From Exiguobacterium marinum DSM 16307 (GTDB taxonomy: Bacteria > Bacillota > Bacilli > Exiguobacteriales > Exiguobacteriaceae), in contig NZ_KK211189.1 of NCBI RefSeq assembly GCF_000620845.1, forward strand, positions 2,325,878 to 2,389,877: 64,000 nt of DNA, in the 5' to 3' direction. The translations under genes were made by a program, and so were the position numbers. The notes beneath the pieces are model-generated. The model was not told the DNA's origin. It made no database searches and saw only the letters and a program-made list of their open reading frames with translations. Positions 1 through 7,583 of this stretch are shown here, piece by piece. Positions within the stretch are counted from its first letter, which is position 1, and each line of letters starts with the position of its first letter.

Positions 1-311
1 GCGAGAAGCGTCGTCACACTGAATCCGTAGAGTGAAAAGCTATAGCCATATCCGATGGCTCCGAGCAGTTCAAATATTGGATACGTCGGCGCGATCCGCT
101 CGCCACACCCGTGACATCTGCCTCGAAGGGCAACATAGCCGAAAATCGGGATGAGTTCCCACGGTGACAATTCGTGACCGCAAGACGGACAATGTGACCG
201 CGGCGTCACGATCGATTGCTGGCGTGGCACGCGGAGCCCGACGACGTTCGTGAACGACGTGATGACCGCCCCAAGGACGATGCTATATAGGAATCCAATC
301 AATTCAATCAA
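1..311 (-). CDS. pilD: Prepilin peptidase, N-terminal part (cut by window edge)
   Basis: Type IV prepilin leader peptidase, an integral membrane aspartyl protease that cleaves and N-methylates the prepilins encoded next to it. About 103 residues are visible. They start with a hydrophobic segment, then the amino-terminal cytoplasmic domain with two CxxC pairs (CPSC and CHGC), typical of the zinc-binding domain of the PilD/ComC family. The catalytic aspartates lie outside the window. The start is a TTG at 311 with an AAAGGAGG ribosome site 8 nt upstream. It is the last visible gene of the minus-strand pilus cluster, just after the major pilin gene. In B. subtilis the homologue comC lies next to folC, which also fits this region. 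Confidence 0.88.
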   Translation of the reverse strand, partial: MIELIGFLYSIVLGAVITSFTNVVGLRVPRQQSIVTPRSHCPSCGHELSPWELIPIFGYVALRGRCHGCGERIAPTYPIFELLGAIGYGYSFSLYGFSVTTLL

Positions 312-395
312 GGAAGGATCCTCCTTTTGTCAGTATATGCCAAAAATAGAAAACCGGCTAGGCTGAGCGAGTGCCCAGCGCCAGCCGGAGTAAAA

Positions 396-875
396 TTATT
401 CTATTTCATCTTTTGATAAATTGTTTTCAAGAATGGCTGTGGCCTTTGTATTTCCACCAATTACTTTCTTACCATCTAAAAATACACGGTATTCATACTG
501 ACCAGCACTTTGAGATACAAACACTATTGCATCATCGTATGCAGCACCCGAATTCAATGGATCTTTTAAATCACTCACATAAGAAGACATATCAACATTT
601 GTTGAACTTTCAGCTAACGGAGTAAACTCGAGTACAGCTTCACTATCTATTGGATTCGAAGCAGTATACAACTTCGCCGCACTCACCATTTGCCTCGCAT
701 CAGCAACCATTGCATCTTTCTTCGAGTTCTCAATGATCCCACCAATCGCAACGACTGCGATGGCTGCGATAATCCCTAAAATAACGACGACGACGAGTAA
801 CTCGACGAGTGTGAGTCCACGCTCATCTTTTAACTGTTTGGCATCTTGCCAAATCATTTTCAACTTTTCTACCAT
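396..875 (-). CDS. Type IV major pilin-like prepilin
   Basis: 159-residue prepilin. A 20-residue basic leader ends in Gly, followed by the class III cleavage and methylation motif (ERG|LTLVELLVV) and a continuous hydrophobic helix (VVVILGIIAAIAVVAIGG). The residue after the cleavage site is Leu rather than the usual Phe or Met. Glu at +5 of the mature protein is kept. The leader is longer than the 6-8 residues common in type IVa pilins. The C-terminal two thirds has no recognisable domain and is coded by more AT-rich DNA than the helix, as expected for a variable pilin head. The ribosome site is AGGGGAG. The gene sits between pilC and the peptidase and has its own promoter, which suits a highly expressed major subunit. 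Confidence 0.85.
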   Translation of the reverse strand: MVEKLKMIWQDAKQLKDERGLTLVELLVVVVILGIIAAIAVVAIGGIIENSKKDAMVADARQMVSAAKLYTASNPIDSEAVLEFTPLAESSTNVDMSSYVSDLKDPLNSGAAYDDAIVFVSQSAGQYEYRVFLDGKKVIGGNTKATAILENNLSKDEIE

Positions 876-960
876 GATTCATTCTCCCCTTTTGTGTAAT
901 GTGCTGTGAATAAACTAGATGAATTACTAAAGACCTAATATAGAAGTAGAACAATTTTAC

Positions 961-1000
961 TATACCTTCAAAATATAGTATTGAAAAGGTATATTTTCAA
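961..1000 (-). promoter_or_regulatory. SigA-type promoter of the pilin gene with overlapping dyad
   Basis: On the minus strand TTGAAA (1000-995) is followed after 17 nt by TATATT (977-972), giving a predicted start near 965 and an untranslated leader of about 90 nt before the pilin ATG at 875. An inverted repeat, TATACCTT (961-968) and AAGGTATA (986-993), flanks the -10 element, so a repressor or activator could bind here. The surrounding pilC-pilin gap (876-1017) is markedly AT-rich and holds nothing else visible. Confidence 0.6.
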
Positions 1001-1017
1001 AAGCCTGCATATTCTTT

Positions 1018-2238
1018 CTACTGATTCTGTATATCCCCATAAATTTGGAACATCGGGACGACAATCGAGATGACGATGACTCCGACGACACTTGCCAATA
1101 CAACGATCAGAAGCGGTTCGATGATGGACTTCAATCGGTCGGTTGTCGTCTCGACCTCGGTCTCATAAAACTCCGCCACTTCGTTCAACATCGAATCTAA
1201 ATCCCCACTCTCTTCCCCGACCGCAATCATCTGGGTCATAAGTGCCGGAAAGTTCGAGTTACGCATAAGCGGTTCATGGAGCGGCACCCCTTGCGCCATC
1301 ATGTCACGAGCCTCCATCAGTCCTTTTCGGATGACGCGGTTTGATACGATGCGCTCGGTGATTTCAATCGCCGTCAAAATCGGGACGGCCGCCTGTAAGA
1401 GAACAGCTAAACTTCGTGTCAATAACGCAATCTGAGACTTCATCACGATCGTCCCGAAAATCGGCATCTTTAGTAGCAACCCATCGATAACGAACCGTTC
1501 CCGATCCCGCTTCAACATCCAAGTGAAGGTGAGGACTCCGAGAATCGCGAGTCCGAGCAACAGCCACCAGTAGGCAGCGATGAAGTCAGAGACCGCGACG
1601 ACGATTTTTGTAATAAGCGGTAGCTCACCACCGAGTTGACCGAAGATACTCGCGAACGTCGGGACGACGTTCACCATTAAAAAGGCGACCACACCGATGG
1701 CGACAATCGAGACGACCAACGGATAGGTGAGAGCGGAGATGACTTTCCGCTTTATATCATATTGCTTTTGGAGTTGAAGCCCGATTTGATCGAGCGCTTC
1801 CTCTAAGTTACCGCTCGTCTCCCCGGCGAGTGCCATCGAACTAAAGAAGTTCGAGAAGACGCGCGGATGTTTTTGAATCGCGACGGAATAGGCAATCCCT
1901 TCTTTTAAATCATCCTCGATTTGACTAAGTGCTTTCTTCAACACTTTCGATTCAGTCTGTACCCGTAAAATCGAGGTCGCCCGAACGATTGGGACACCTG
2001 CCCGGATGAGCGTCGCAAACTGTCGAACGTACATGATCAGGTGTTCAATCTTCACACGTTCCGGAAGTAAATTCACTTCCATATTCAGTCCGGTCGACTC
2101 GAGCTCGGATAGGTCTGTCACGAGAATCGATTCTTGACGCAATTTATCTTTCGCCTCCCGAAGTGAGACGGCCGTGATGCGCCCTTTCTTGCGTTTCCCG
2201 TTCAATAGTTTCCCTTCATACTGGAATATCGCCATCAC
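1018..2238 (-). CDS. pilC: Type IV pilus inner-membrane platform protein PilC
   Basis: 406-residue GspF/PilC-family platform protein, which couples the PilB and PilT motors to pilus assembly in the cytoplasmic membrane. Two repeated T2SSF domains are visible (about residues 70-195 and 270-395), each followed by hydrophobic membrane segments (VVSIVAIGVVAFLMV near 185 and VVLASVVGVIVISIV near 380). Length matches the family. The start is either GTG at 2238 or ATG at 2235; a GAGG ribosome site overlaps the pilT stop. It follows pilT directly and is translated as part of the same operon. Confidence 0.95.
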   Translation of the reverse strand: MMAIFQYEGKLLNGKRKKGRITAVSLREAKDKLRQESILVTDLSELESTGLNMEVNLLPERVKIEHLIMYVRQFATLIRAGVPIVRATSILRVQTESKVLKKALSQIEDDLKEGIAYSVAIQKHPRVFSNFFSSMALAGETSGNLEEALDQIGLQLQKQYDIKRKVISALTYPLVVSIVAIGVVAFLMVNVVPTFASIFGQLGGELPLITKIVVAVSDFIAAYWWLLLGLAILGVLTFTWMLKRDRERFVIDGLLLKMPIFGTIVMKSQIALLTRSLAVLLQAAVPILTAIEITERIVSNRVIRKGLMEARDMMAQGVPLHEPLMRNSNFPALMTQMIAVGEESGDLDSMLNEVAEFYETEVETTTDRLKSIIEPLLIVVLASVVGVIVISIVVPMFQIYGDIQNQ

Positions 2239-2241
2239 TCA

Positions 2242-3279
2242 TCACCTCATCTCTTCTGTCGGGACGGCGTTTGGATTGATGATTCCTTGCCGTACCAATT
2301 GCTCGATGGCAGCATCCATCGATTGCATCCCATTTTGGCGACTCGTCTGGATGACGGTCGGCAATTGGAATTCTTTTTCATTTCGAATCAAATTGGCGAC
2401 AGCCGGATTCCCTAACATGATTTCCATGGCGGCGACACGGCCTTTAGGCACATCGATCCGAGGAAATAACCGCTGACTGACGACCCCGAGAAGGACGTTG
2501 GCGAGTTGCGTCCGGATTTGGTCTTGTTGCTCAGCTGGGAACGCATCGATGATTCGGCTCACGGTCGACATCGCACTCGATGTATGGAGCGTCGCCATGA
2601 CGAGGTGACCCGTCTCTGCCGCCGTCATCGCCGTCGAGATCGTCTCTAAGTCACGCATCTCCCCGAGCAAAATGACGTCCGGATCTTGACGTAAAGCAGC
2701 CCGCAACCCGCTCACGAACTTCATGACATCGGAGCCGATCTCCCGTTGGTCGACGATGCTTTGGTCATGGGAATGCAAATATTCGATCGGATCTTCTAAC
2801 GTGATGATCCGTTTTCGCTGCGTCCGGTTGATCTCATGAATCATCGCCGCAAGCGTCGTTGATTTTCCTGAACCGGTCGGACCCGTCACAAGGATGAGAC
2901 CGTGCGGCTTTTCAATCAAGCGCTTCAACACCGTCGGAAGGTTCAGCTCATTCAATGTCGGGATTTCCCCGGAAATGGAACGGAATGCGATGGCAATCGT
3001 ACCCCGTTGATAGTAAGCATTGACTCGAAAACGCGAAACACGTGGAACACCGAACGAGAAGTCAAGATCCCGGTCTCGCTCTAAACGTTCCCGCATGTCC
3101 TCCGTCATAATTTCTTTTAAATATCCTTCGAGATGATGAGGCAATACCTTCTCCTCGCCCATCGTGATGAGACTCCCATCTACTCGAATGATCGGAGGTG
3201 AGCCTGCCGTCAGATGAATGTCTGAGGCACGTTTCTCGACCGCATTCGTCAAGATGACTTCAATCGATTGATTAATCAT
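2242..3279 (-). CDS. pilT: Pilus retraction ATPase PilT
   Basis: Secretion-type AAA+ hexameric ATPase that depolymerises type IV pili. It shows the PilT signatures: Walker A GPTGSGKSTT near residue 130, an Asp box with LEDPIEYLHS, Walker B VILLGEMRD, and the His box TGHLVMATLHT. The start at 3279 is chosen because GGAG (3290-3287) lies 7 nt upstream. An ATG at 3285 is also in frame but directly abuts that site. It overlaps the pilB stop by 8 nt, implying translational coupling. A retraction ATPase is notable because ordinary B. subtilis ComG pili lack one. It implies dynamic pili and possibly twitching motility. Confidence 0.95.
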   Translation of the reverse strand: MINQSIEVILTNAVEKRASDIHLTAGSPPIIRVDGSLITMGEEKVLPHHLEGYLKEIMTEDMRERLERDRDLDFSFGVPRVSRFRVNAYYQRGTIAIAFRSISGEIPTLNELNLPTVLKRLIEKPHGLILVTGPTGSGKSTTLAAMIHEINRTQRKRIITLEDPIEYLHSHDQSIVDQREIGSDVMKFVSGLRAALRQDPDVILLGEMRDLETISTAMTAAETGHLVMATLHTSSAMSTVSRIIDAFPAEQQDQIRTQLANVLLGVVSQRLFPRIDVPKGRVAAMEIMLGNPAVANLIRNEKEFQLPTVIQTSRQNGMQSMDAAIEQLVRQGIINPNAVPTEEMR

Positions 3280-4942
3280 AAGCATTCTCCGTAATGACCG
3301 TTCGTAATATTTCTTCTGTCGTCGTCAAACCGGCGGCGACTTTTTCTAATCCATCTGCAAGCAGGAACGTTGCGCCTTGCGACTTGGCGTAATCGACCAT
3401 CTCGGACTCGGTCGCTTGGTTCATAATCATCCGACGCAAACCTTCATCAATCGGAATGACTTCATGAATGGCAAGACGACCCCGATAACCCGTGAAGTTA
3501 CATGAGGTGCATCCTTTTCCACGAACGACTTGTTCGATGTGAACCCTTTCCGCTTCAAACAGGCTCTGTTCACTTTTCGAGACTGGTTCGGCATGCCCAC
3601 AGTCACGACAGACGCGTCGAACGAGACGTTGCGCGACGAGCCCGGTCGTCGAAGCGGCGACAAGAAATGGCTCGACGCCCATATCGACGAGACGCGTGAT
3701 GGAACTGATTGCTGAATTCGTATGTAACGTTGATAAGACGAGGTGACCGGTGAGCGAGGCACGAATGGCAATCTCAGCCGTCTCGGTGTCACGTATCTCC
3801 CCGACCATGACGATGTTCGGGTCTTGTCGCAAAATTGAGCGAAGACCTGACGCAAACGTCAACCCGACTTTTGAATTGACCTGGACCTGGTTGATGCCAT
3901 CAAGTTGGTATTCGACCGGGTCTTCAACCGTGATGATGTTCTTCGTCTCATCATTCAATTCTTTCAACGATGCGTATAGTGTCGAGGACTTCCCTGAACC
4001 GGTCGGACCGGTAATCAGGATAATGCCATTCGGACGTTTCAACATGTCGCGGTACGACTGTTCGTTTCGTTCACCGAATCCGAGTTTCGTCAAATCGGTC
4101 AGTCCTTGTGATGAATCAAGGACCCGAATAACAATCTTTTCCCCATACATCGTCGGGAGCGTCGACACCCGGAAGTCATAGGCCCGGTTGCGCAACGTAT
4201 ACTTGATCCGACCATCTTGCGGCAGACGACTCTCCGTAATGTCAAGGTTACTCATGACTTTGAGACGCGTCAGCATGACGCTTTGAATTTTCTTCGGGTA
4301 GACCGTTTCTGTCCGTAAGTCCCCGTCAATCCGAAAACGCACATGAAGTTGTTTCTCGTGCGGATCAAAATGAATATCCGATGCACGTTGATCGATCGCA
4401 CTTAAGAACAGTTGGTTCACAAGTCGGATAATCGGGGCATCATCTCGACTAGCAGTCTCTTGCCGCTCGATTTCTGGAGCATCCTCTTTCAAAATTTCGA
4501 TGAGCGAATGGTCCATCTCGTAGTAGCGACTGATCGTCTTTCGAATTTGCTCTCTTGTCGCAATCCCAATCTCGATGTTCATGCCGGTCTGTAACCGGAC
4601 GTCATCGATCGCAATGAGATCAAGTGGATCAGCTGTCACGACATGAAGCGTATTTCCATTCACCTCAAATGGCATGATGTCATGCTTTTGCGCCAACGCT
4701 TTCGGCACGAGTTTCGTGACCGTCACGTTGATATCATAGGAATACAATTCAATAATCGGAACTTGCAACTGTTCATGAACCATTTGAATCAACTGCGTTT
4801 CCGTAATATGGTTCAGTCGAATCAGTGCGTCTCCTAGCTTTTCTCCGGGACGCTTTTGTTCGAGTGCCTCATCGAGCTGACTTGTCGTAATGAGTCCCGC
4901 CTCAATCAGCATCTCGCCTAATCTACGTTTCGTTCGTCTCAC
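3272..4942 (-). CDS. pilB: Pilus assembly ATPase PilB
   Basis: 556-residue GspE/PilB extension ATPase. The N-terminal MshEN-like domain (residues 1-150, with RLGEMLIEAG and LGDALIRL) is of the type that binds cyclic-di-GMP in some homologues. The catalytic domain follows, with Walker A GPTGSGKSST, Walker B IVMVGEIRDTETA and the His box LTGHLVLSTLHTN. A tetracysteine zinc motif (CRDC ... CTSC) lies near residues 455-495, diagnostic of assembly rather than retraction ATPases. The start is GTG at 4942, one base after the stop of the upstream small membrane gene, with only a modest ribosome site. Confidence 0.95.
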   Translation of the reverse strand: MRRTKRRLGEMLIEAGLITTSQLDEALEQKRPGEKLGDALIRLNHITETQLIQMVHEQLQVPIIELYSYDINVTVTKLVPKALAQKHDIMPFEVNGNTLHVVTADPLDLIAIDDVRLQTGMNIEIGIATREQIRKTISRYYEMDHSLIEILKEDAPEIERQETASRDDAPIIRLVNQLFLSAIDQRASDIHFDPHEKQLHVRFRIDGDLRTETVYPKKIQSVMLTRLKVMSNLDITESRLPQDGRIKYTLRNRAYDFRVSTLPTMYGEKIVIRVLDSSQGLTDLTKLGFGERNEQSYRDMLKRPNGIILITGPTGSGKSSTLYASLKELNDETKNIITVEDPVEYQLDGINQVQVNSKVGLTFASGLRSILRQDPNIVMVGEIRDTETAEIAIRASLTGHLVLSTLHTNSAISSITRLVDMGVEPFLVAASTTGLVAQRLVRRVCRDCGHAEPVSKSEQSLFEAERVHIEQVVRGKGCTSCNFTGYRGRLAIHEVIPIDEGLRRMIMNQATESEMVDYAKSQGATFLLADGLEKVAAGLTTTEEILRTVITENAYD

Positions 4943-4943
4943 G

Positions 4944-5234
4944 TTACTTCACCATCCTTTGAGGAGCCTCCTCTTGCTTGTCTTTGTCTTCACGTTCTTC
5001 GATAAAGACACTCACAGCTACCCCTCCAATCAATGCAACAACAAGAATGAGCCATGCCCACCACGTTTGTACGAACGCTTCTTGTACCATCAAATAGATG
5101 CCACCAGACATGAGGGCCGTCCATAGACTGATGACGAGCTTCGTTTCACGCTTGCGCATCATCGGGACGGACAAGGCGAACAACGTCAGTGTGGCGAGTA
5201 CCCAAAATCCAAGTAAAATCAAATAGCCAATCAT
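4944..5234 (-). CDS. Small three-helix membrane protein of the pilus operon
   Basis: 96 residues with three hydrophobic segments (about 2-22, 34-50, 58-80) and a charged C-terminal tail (EEREDKDKQEEAP). The ribosome site GGAGG lies 9 nt before the ATG. The start overlaps the stop of the upstream VanW-like gene by 4 nt and the stop is one base from the pilB GTG, so it is locked into the operon. No family is recognised. Its place just upstream of pilB is where alignment-complex genes (pilM-pilN-pilO) often sit in other systems, so a platform or assembly accessory role is a reasonable guess only. Confidence 0.7.
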   Translation of the reverse strand: MIGYLILLGFWVLATLTLFALSVPMMRKRETKLVISLWTALMSGGIYLMVQEAFVQTWWAWLILVVALIGGVAVSVFIEEREDKDKQEEAPQRMVK

Positions 5235-6442
5235 CCGACAGCTTCCTCCTCTGTAGGGACCTCTTCCAATACGGGTGGTTCTGCCTCAAACGGATTTCCG
5301 TTCGAATCCTCTGTGAACGGATCTTCTTCATTCTCATCCGGGAATGTCGGAATCACCGGTTCGACCGGGTCAGGTAGCGGGAGTGGAACTGAGCTCTTCG
5401 TCACGATTTCCGGTGTCGGGGCATAAAAGTCAAACCCGAGCAATTCCATTTTTTCCCCTTCTTCTGTCACTGTGACACGGTAGAGCTTACCTGATTGTCC
5501 ATCTTGACCAGACTGCGTGACAGATGAACTGCCAGACGGGAGCGACGATGAGAAACGGACGACTTTTTGATGCGGGACCGTCTTCACTTCCTCCACCCTT
5601 GCCTCAAAGGCAGCTTCAAACGGCTGACCTAATAACTGAACTGTCACCGTGCCTCCTTCATTTAAGACTAGGATTGCGTAAGATGAATCCTCACGATTTT
5701 GGACTGCAAAGTTCGAACGATCGTCCACTTTCGTGTCATAACCTAGCTCCACACCAGGCGGAAGCGTTTCATGCGGGACCCGTTCAAGAATCGCAAACGG
5801 TGTCGCGGCGAACATTCGATAGAGCGAAGAGCCGAGCGTCGTGAGGGCTTCATAGTCTTCCCCGAACGATTTGAGACTAAAGATATCCCCGGCGGCCATC
5901 TCGAATCCGTTCATCCGATCGAGTGCCGACTGCATCGCCGGTGTCGGGCTCACGGTGAATGAGGCGACGACTTCACTTTCAGCCGCGACTTGCTCTAACG
6001 TCACAGTTGATTCAAGCATAGATGCAGCTTCCATCAATGTCGGTACAATCATCGTCATCGTCACAGGTTGCCCTTCAAGATAAGGTTCGACCTTTGCTTC
6101 GTCAACAGACGTTAAAAGTGGATAAGCGCCCGTGTCCTCGATGGAGTCAAGCGTATTCGATACATCGAACGTCACGATTTCTTTCCCAATCTCCATGATC
6201 GTTCCATCCACCAAATTGACCGAAAATGGCAACGTATTAAAATCTTTGATCGCATTGTCAAGACGAACGTTCGCTTCTTCCTTCGTCATCCCTGACACGT
6301 CGATGCCTGCGACCGTCGTCTCGATATATGTAGCACTCGACTCAGCAGACGCGTCTAAATAATTGACGAGTCCGATCGTCGGCAATGTCACGAGTACGAC
6401 GAGTCCAATCAAAATGACTAGATGCATCCCATACCGCTTCAT
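5231..6442 (-). CDS. Membrane-anchored VanW-like protein, first gene of the pilus operon
   Basis: 403 residues. It has an N-terminal transmembrane anchor (LVILIGLVVLVTLPTIGLV), then a segment with the VAGIDVSGMTKEEA signature typical of the domain that precedes VanW domains in Gram-positive proteins. A diverged VanW domain follows at about residues 175-290 (GDIFSLKSFGE, GSSLYRMFAA, LERVPHE, DRSNFAVQN). The C-terminal tail is rich in Pro, Glu and Asp. The protein should face the outside of the cell. VanW function is not established; the family appears near cell-wall genes. The ATG at 6442 has a strong GGGGGG-type ribosome site. It begins the minus-strand pil operon, so a role in passing the pilus through peptidoglycan is an inference from position. 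Confidence 0.72.
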   Translation of the reverse strand: MKRYGMHLVILIGLVVLVTLPTIGLVNYLDASAESSATYIETTVAGIDVSGMTKEEANVRLDNAIKDFNTLPFSVNLVDGTIMEIGKEIVTFDVSNTLDSIEDTGAYPLLTSVDEAKVEPYLEGQPVTMTMIVPTLMEAASMLESTVTLEQVAAESEVVASFTVSPTPAMQSALDRMNGFEMAAGDIFSLKSFGEDYEALTTLGSSLYRMFAATPFAILERVPHETLPPGVELGYDTKVDDRSNFAVQNREDSSYAILVLNEGGTVTVQLLGQPFEAAFEARVEEVKTVPHQKVVRFSSSLPSGSSSVTQSGQDGQSGKLYRVTVTEEGEKMELLGFDFYAPTPEIVTKSSVPLPLPDPVEPVIPTFPDENEEDPFTEDSNGNPFEAEPPVLEEVPTEEEAVG

Positions 6443-6600
6443 GTAAAATTCCCCCCGTGTCTGATCCGACTTCTATTCTATGTATCCGTTTAGCGTATAA
6501 CTTTAGTATAATATGTATTGTACAAAAAATAACATTTAATTCAGTATTTCATACGTTATTTACCGAATGTTTTACTTTTTTTGAATAGGAGGTCAATGTC
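6443..6600. other. AT-rich divergent control region of the two pilus operons
   Basis: This 158-bp gap separates the starts of the minus-strand pilB operon and the plus-strand minor pilin operon, so it must hold both promoters. A TATAAT occurs at 6507-6512 on the plus strand and a TATACT on the opposite strand overlaps it, but neither has a convincing -35 element at 16-18 nt. The ribosome site of the plus-strand operon (AGGAGG) is at its right end. No clear operator was recognised. Confidence 0.4.
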
Positions 6601-7056
6601 TTGTCGCATTCCGAAAAAGGTTTTACGCTCGTAGAAGTACTCGTCTCCATCGTCGTTCTATCAATTGTCTCATTTTCTCTACTTACCATTTTTAGTCAAA
6701 GCTTGAAGACGACCCACGATAGTCTCAATCAAACGATTGCGAACCAAGTGGCGCAAAACACACTACATACGTTGAATCGGCGAGCGGCTTCCGTCGATCA
6801 ACCGCTCGAGCTACGTCAATTATTGAATCGGGACGGCATCAGCCTCACATGCGACTTCTGCGAAGATACGCGGATTCATGGGGATACGTACGTCGCAACG
6901 ATTCAATCGCTATCCACCGCACCCGGACACACGATCGAGGTCGAAATCTCGGTGACGACCGACCGATTACAAACACCCGTCACCTTGAAAGGAGTCATAT
7001 CGAATGCGACATTGCGCGAACCGTTCCCTGAAACGGCTGTCCCGACAACTGACTGA
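6601..7056 (+). CDS. Minor prepilin (PilV/GspI-like)
   Basis: 151-residue prepilin with a 7-residue leader and classical cleavage motif (SEKG|FTLVEVLVSIVVLS). Phe at +1 and Glu at +5 are followed by a hydrophobic helix. The start is a TTG with AGGAGG 8 nt upstream. The head contains a CDFC pair near residue 84 that could form a disulfide or bind metal after export. No further domain is recognised. It is first in a three-gene run of prepilins, the usual arrangement for tip or minor pilins that prime pilus assembly. Confidence 0.85.
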   Translation: MSHSEKGFTLVEVLVSIVVLSIVSFSLLTIFSQSLKTTHDSLNQTIANQVAQNTLHTLNRRAASVDQPLELRQLLNRDGISLTCDFCEDTRIHGDTYVATIQSLSTAPGHTIEVEISVTTDRLQTPVTLKGVISNATLREPFPETAVPTTD

Positions 7057-7567
7057 GATGAAGAAACGAGAAGACGGCTTCACACTCGTCGAGTTGCTCG
7101 TCACCGTCGTCGTCGCTTCGATCTTAAGCGGAGTCATCATTACGGCTTTCATCACGGGCACGCTCGGTTTTCAAATGACGAACGAAACGAGCGAACTCCG
7201 CAGTGAGGCGGATTATTTGATCGCCTCGGTCCTCTCCGACGTGAACCGGACCGAATTCGATGCCGTGACGGAAGTGGGCGGCACGTTCCAATTTTATCGG
7301 TTATCTGCACCAGGCATCTCAGAGGCCGGAATGATTTACCGGGAGGCGGGATACGTTCCGACCGATTTGGTGCTCTCAGAGGACTCGTTCACCCCATCCA
7401 ATCCGCAAATCACAGTTGAACGGTTGACGATTCAATTGAAAGATCCGGTATTCGATCCCCGACGCCCCACATATATGACGGGAGGTCTGATTGAAATCGA
7501 GATGGATTTGACCCAGACGAACGATTCCGATTCAGTGACCACATTTGAAAGCTCAATCCCATTTTAA
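7004..7567 (+). CDS. Minor prepilin (PilW/GspJ-like)
   Basis: Prepilin with cleavage motif EDG|FTLVELLVTVVVASIL and a hydrophobic helix. Two starts are possible. ATG at 7004 has an AAAGGAG site 9 nt upstream but overlaps the previous gene by 53 nt and gives a 25-residue leader. ATG at 7058 gives a short KKREDG leader one base after the previous stop but lacks a ribosome site. The first is listed because of its ribosome site; the second would rely on translational coupling. The remaining 140 residues are a pilin-type head without a known domain. Confidence 0.82.
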   Translation: MRHCANRSLKRLSRQLTEMKKREDGFTLVELLVTVVVASILSGVIITAFITGTLGFQMTNETSELRSEADYLIASVLSDVNRTEFDAVTEVGGTFQFYRLSAPGISEAGMIYREAGYVPTDLVLSEDSFTPSNPQITVERLTIQLKDPVFDPRRPTYMTGGLIEIEMDLTQTNDSDSVTTFESSIPF

Positions 7568-7583
7568 GAAAGGAGGCATCCCG

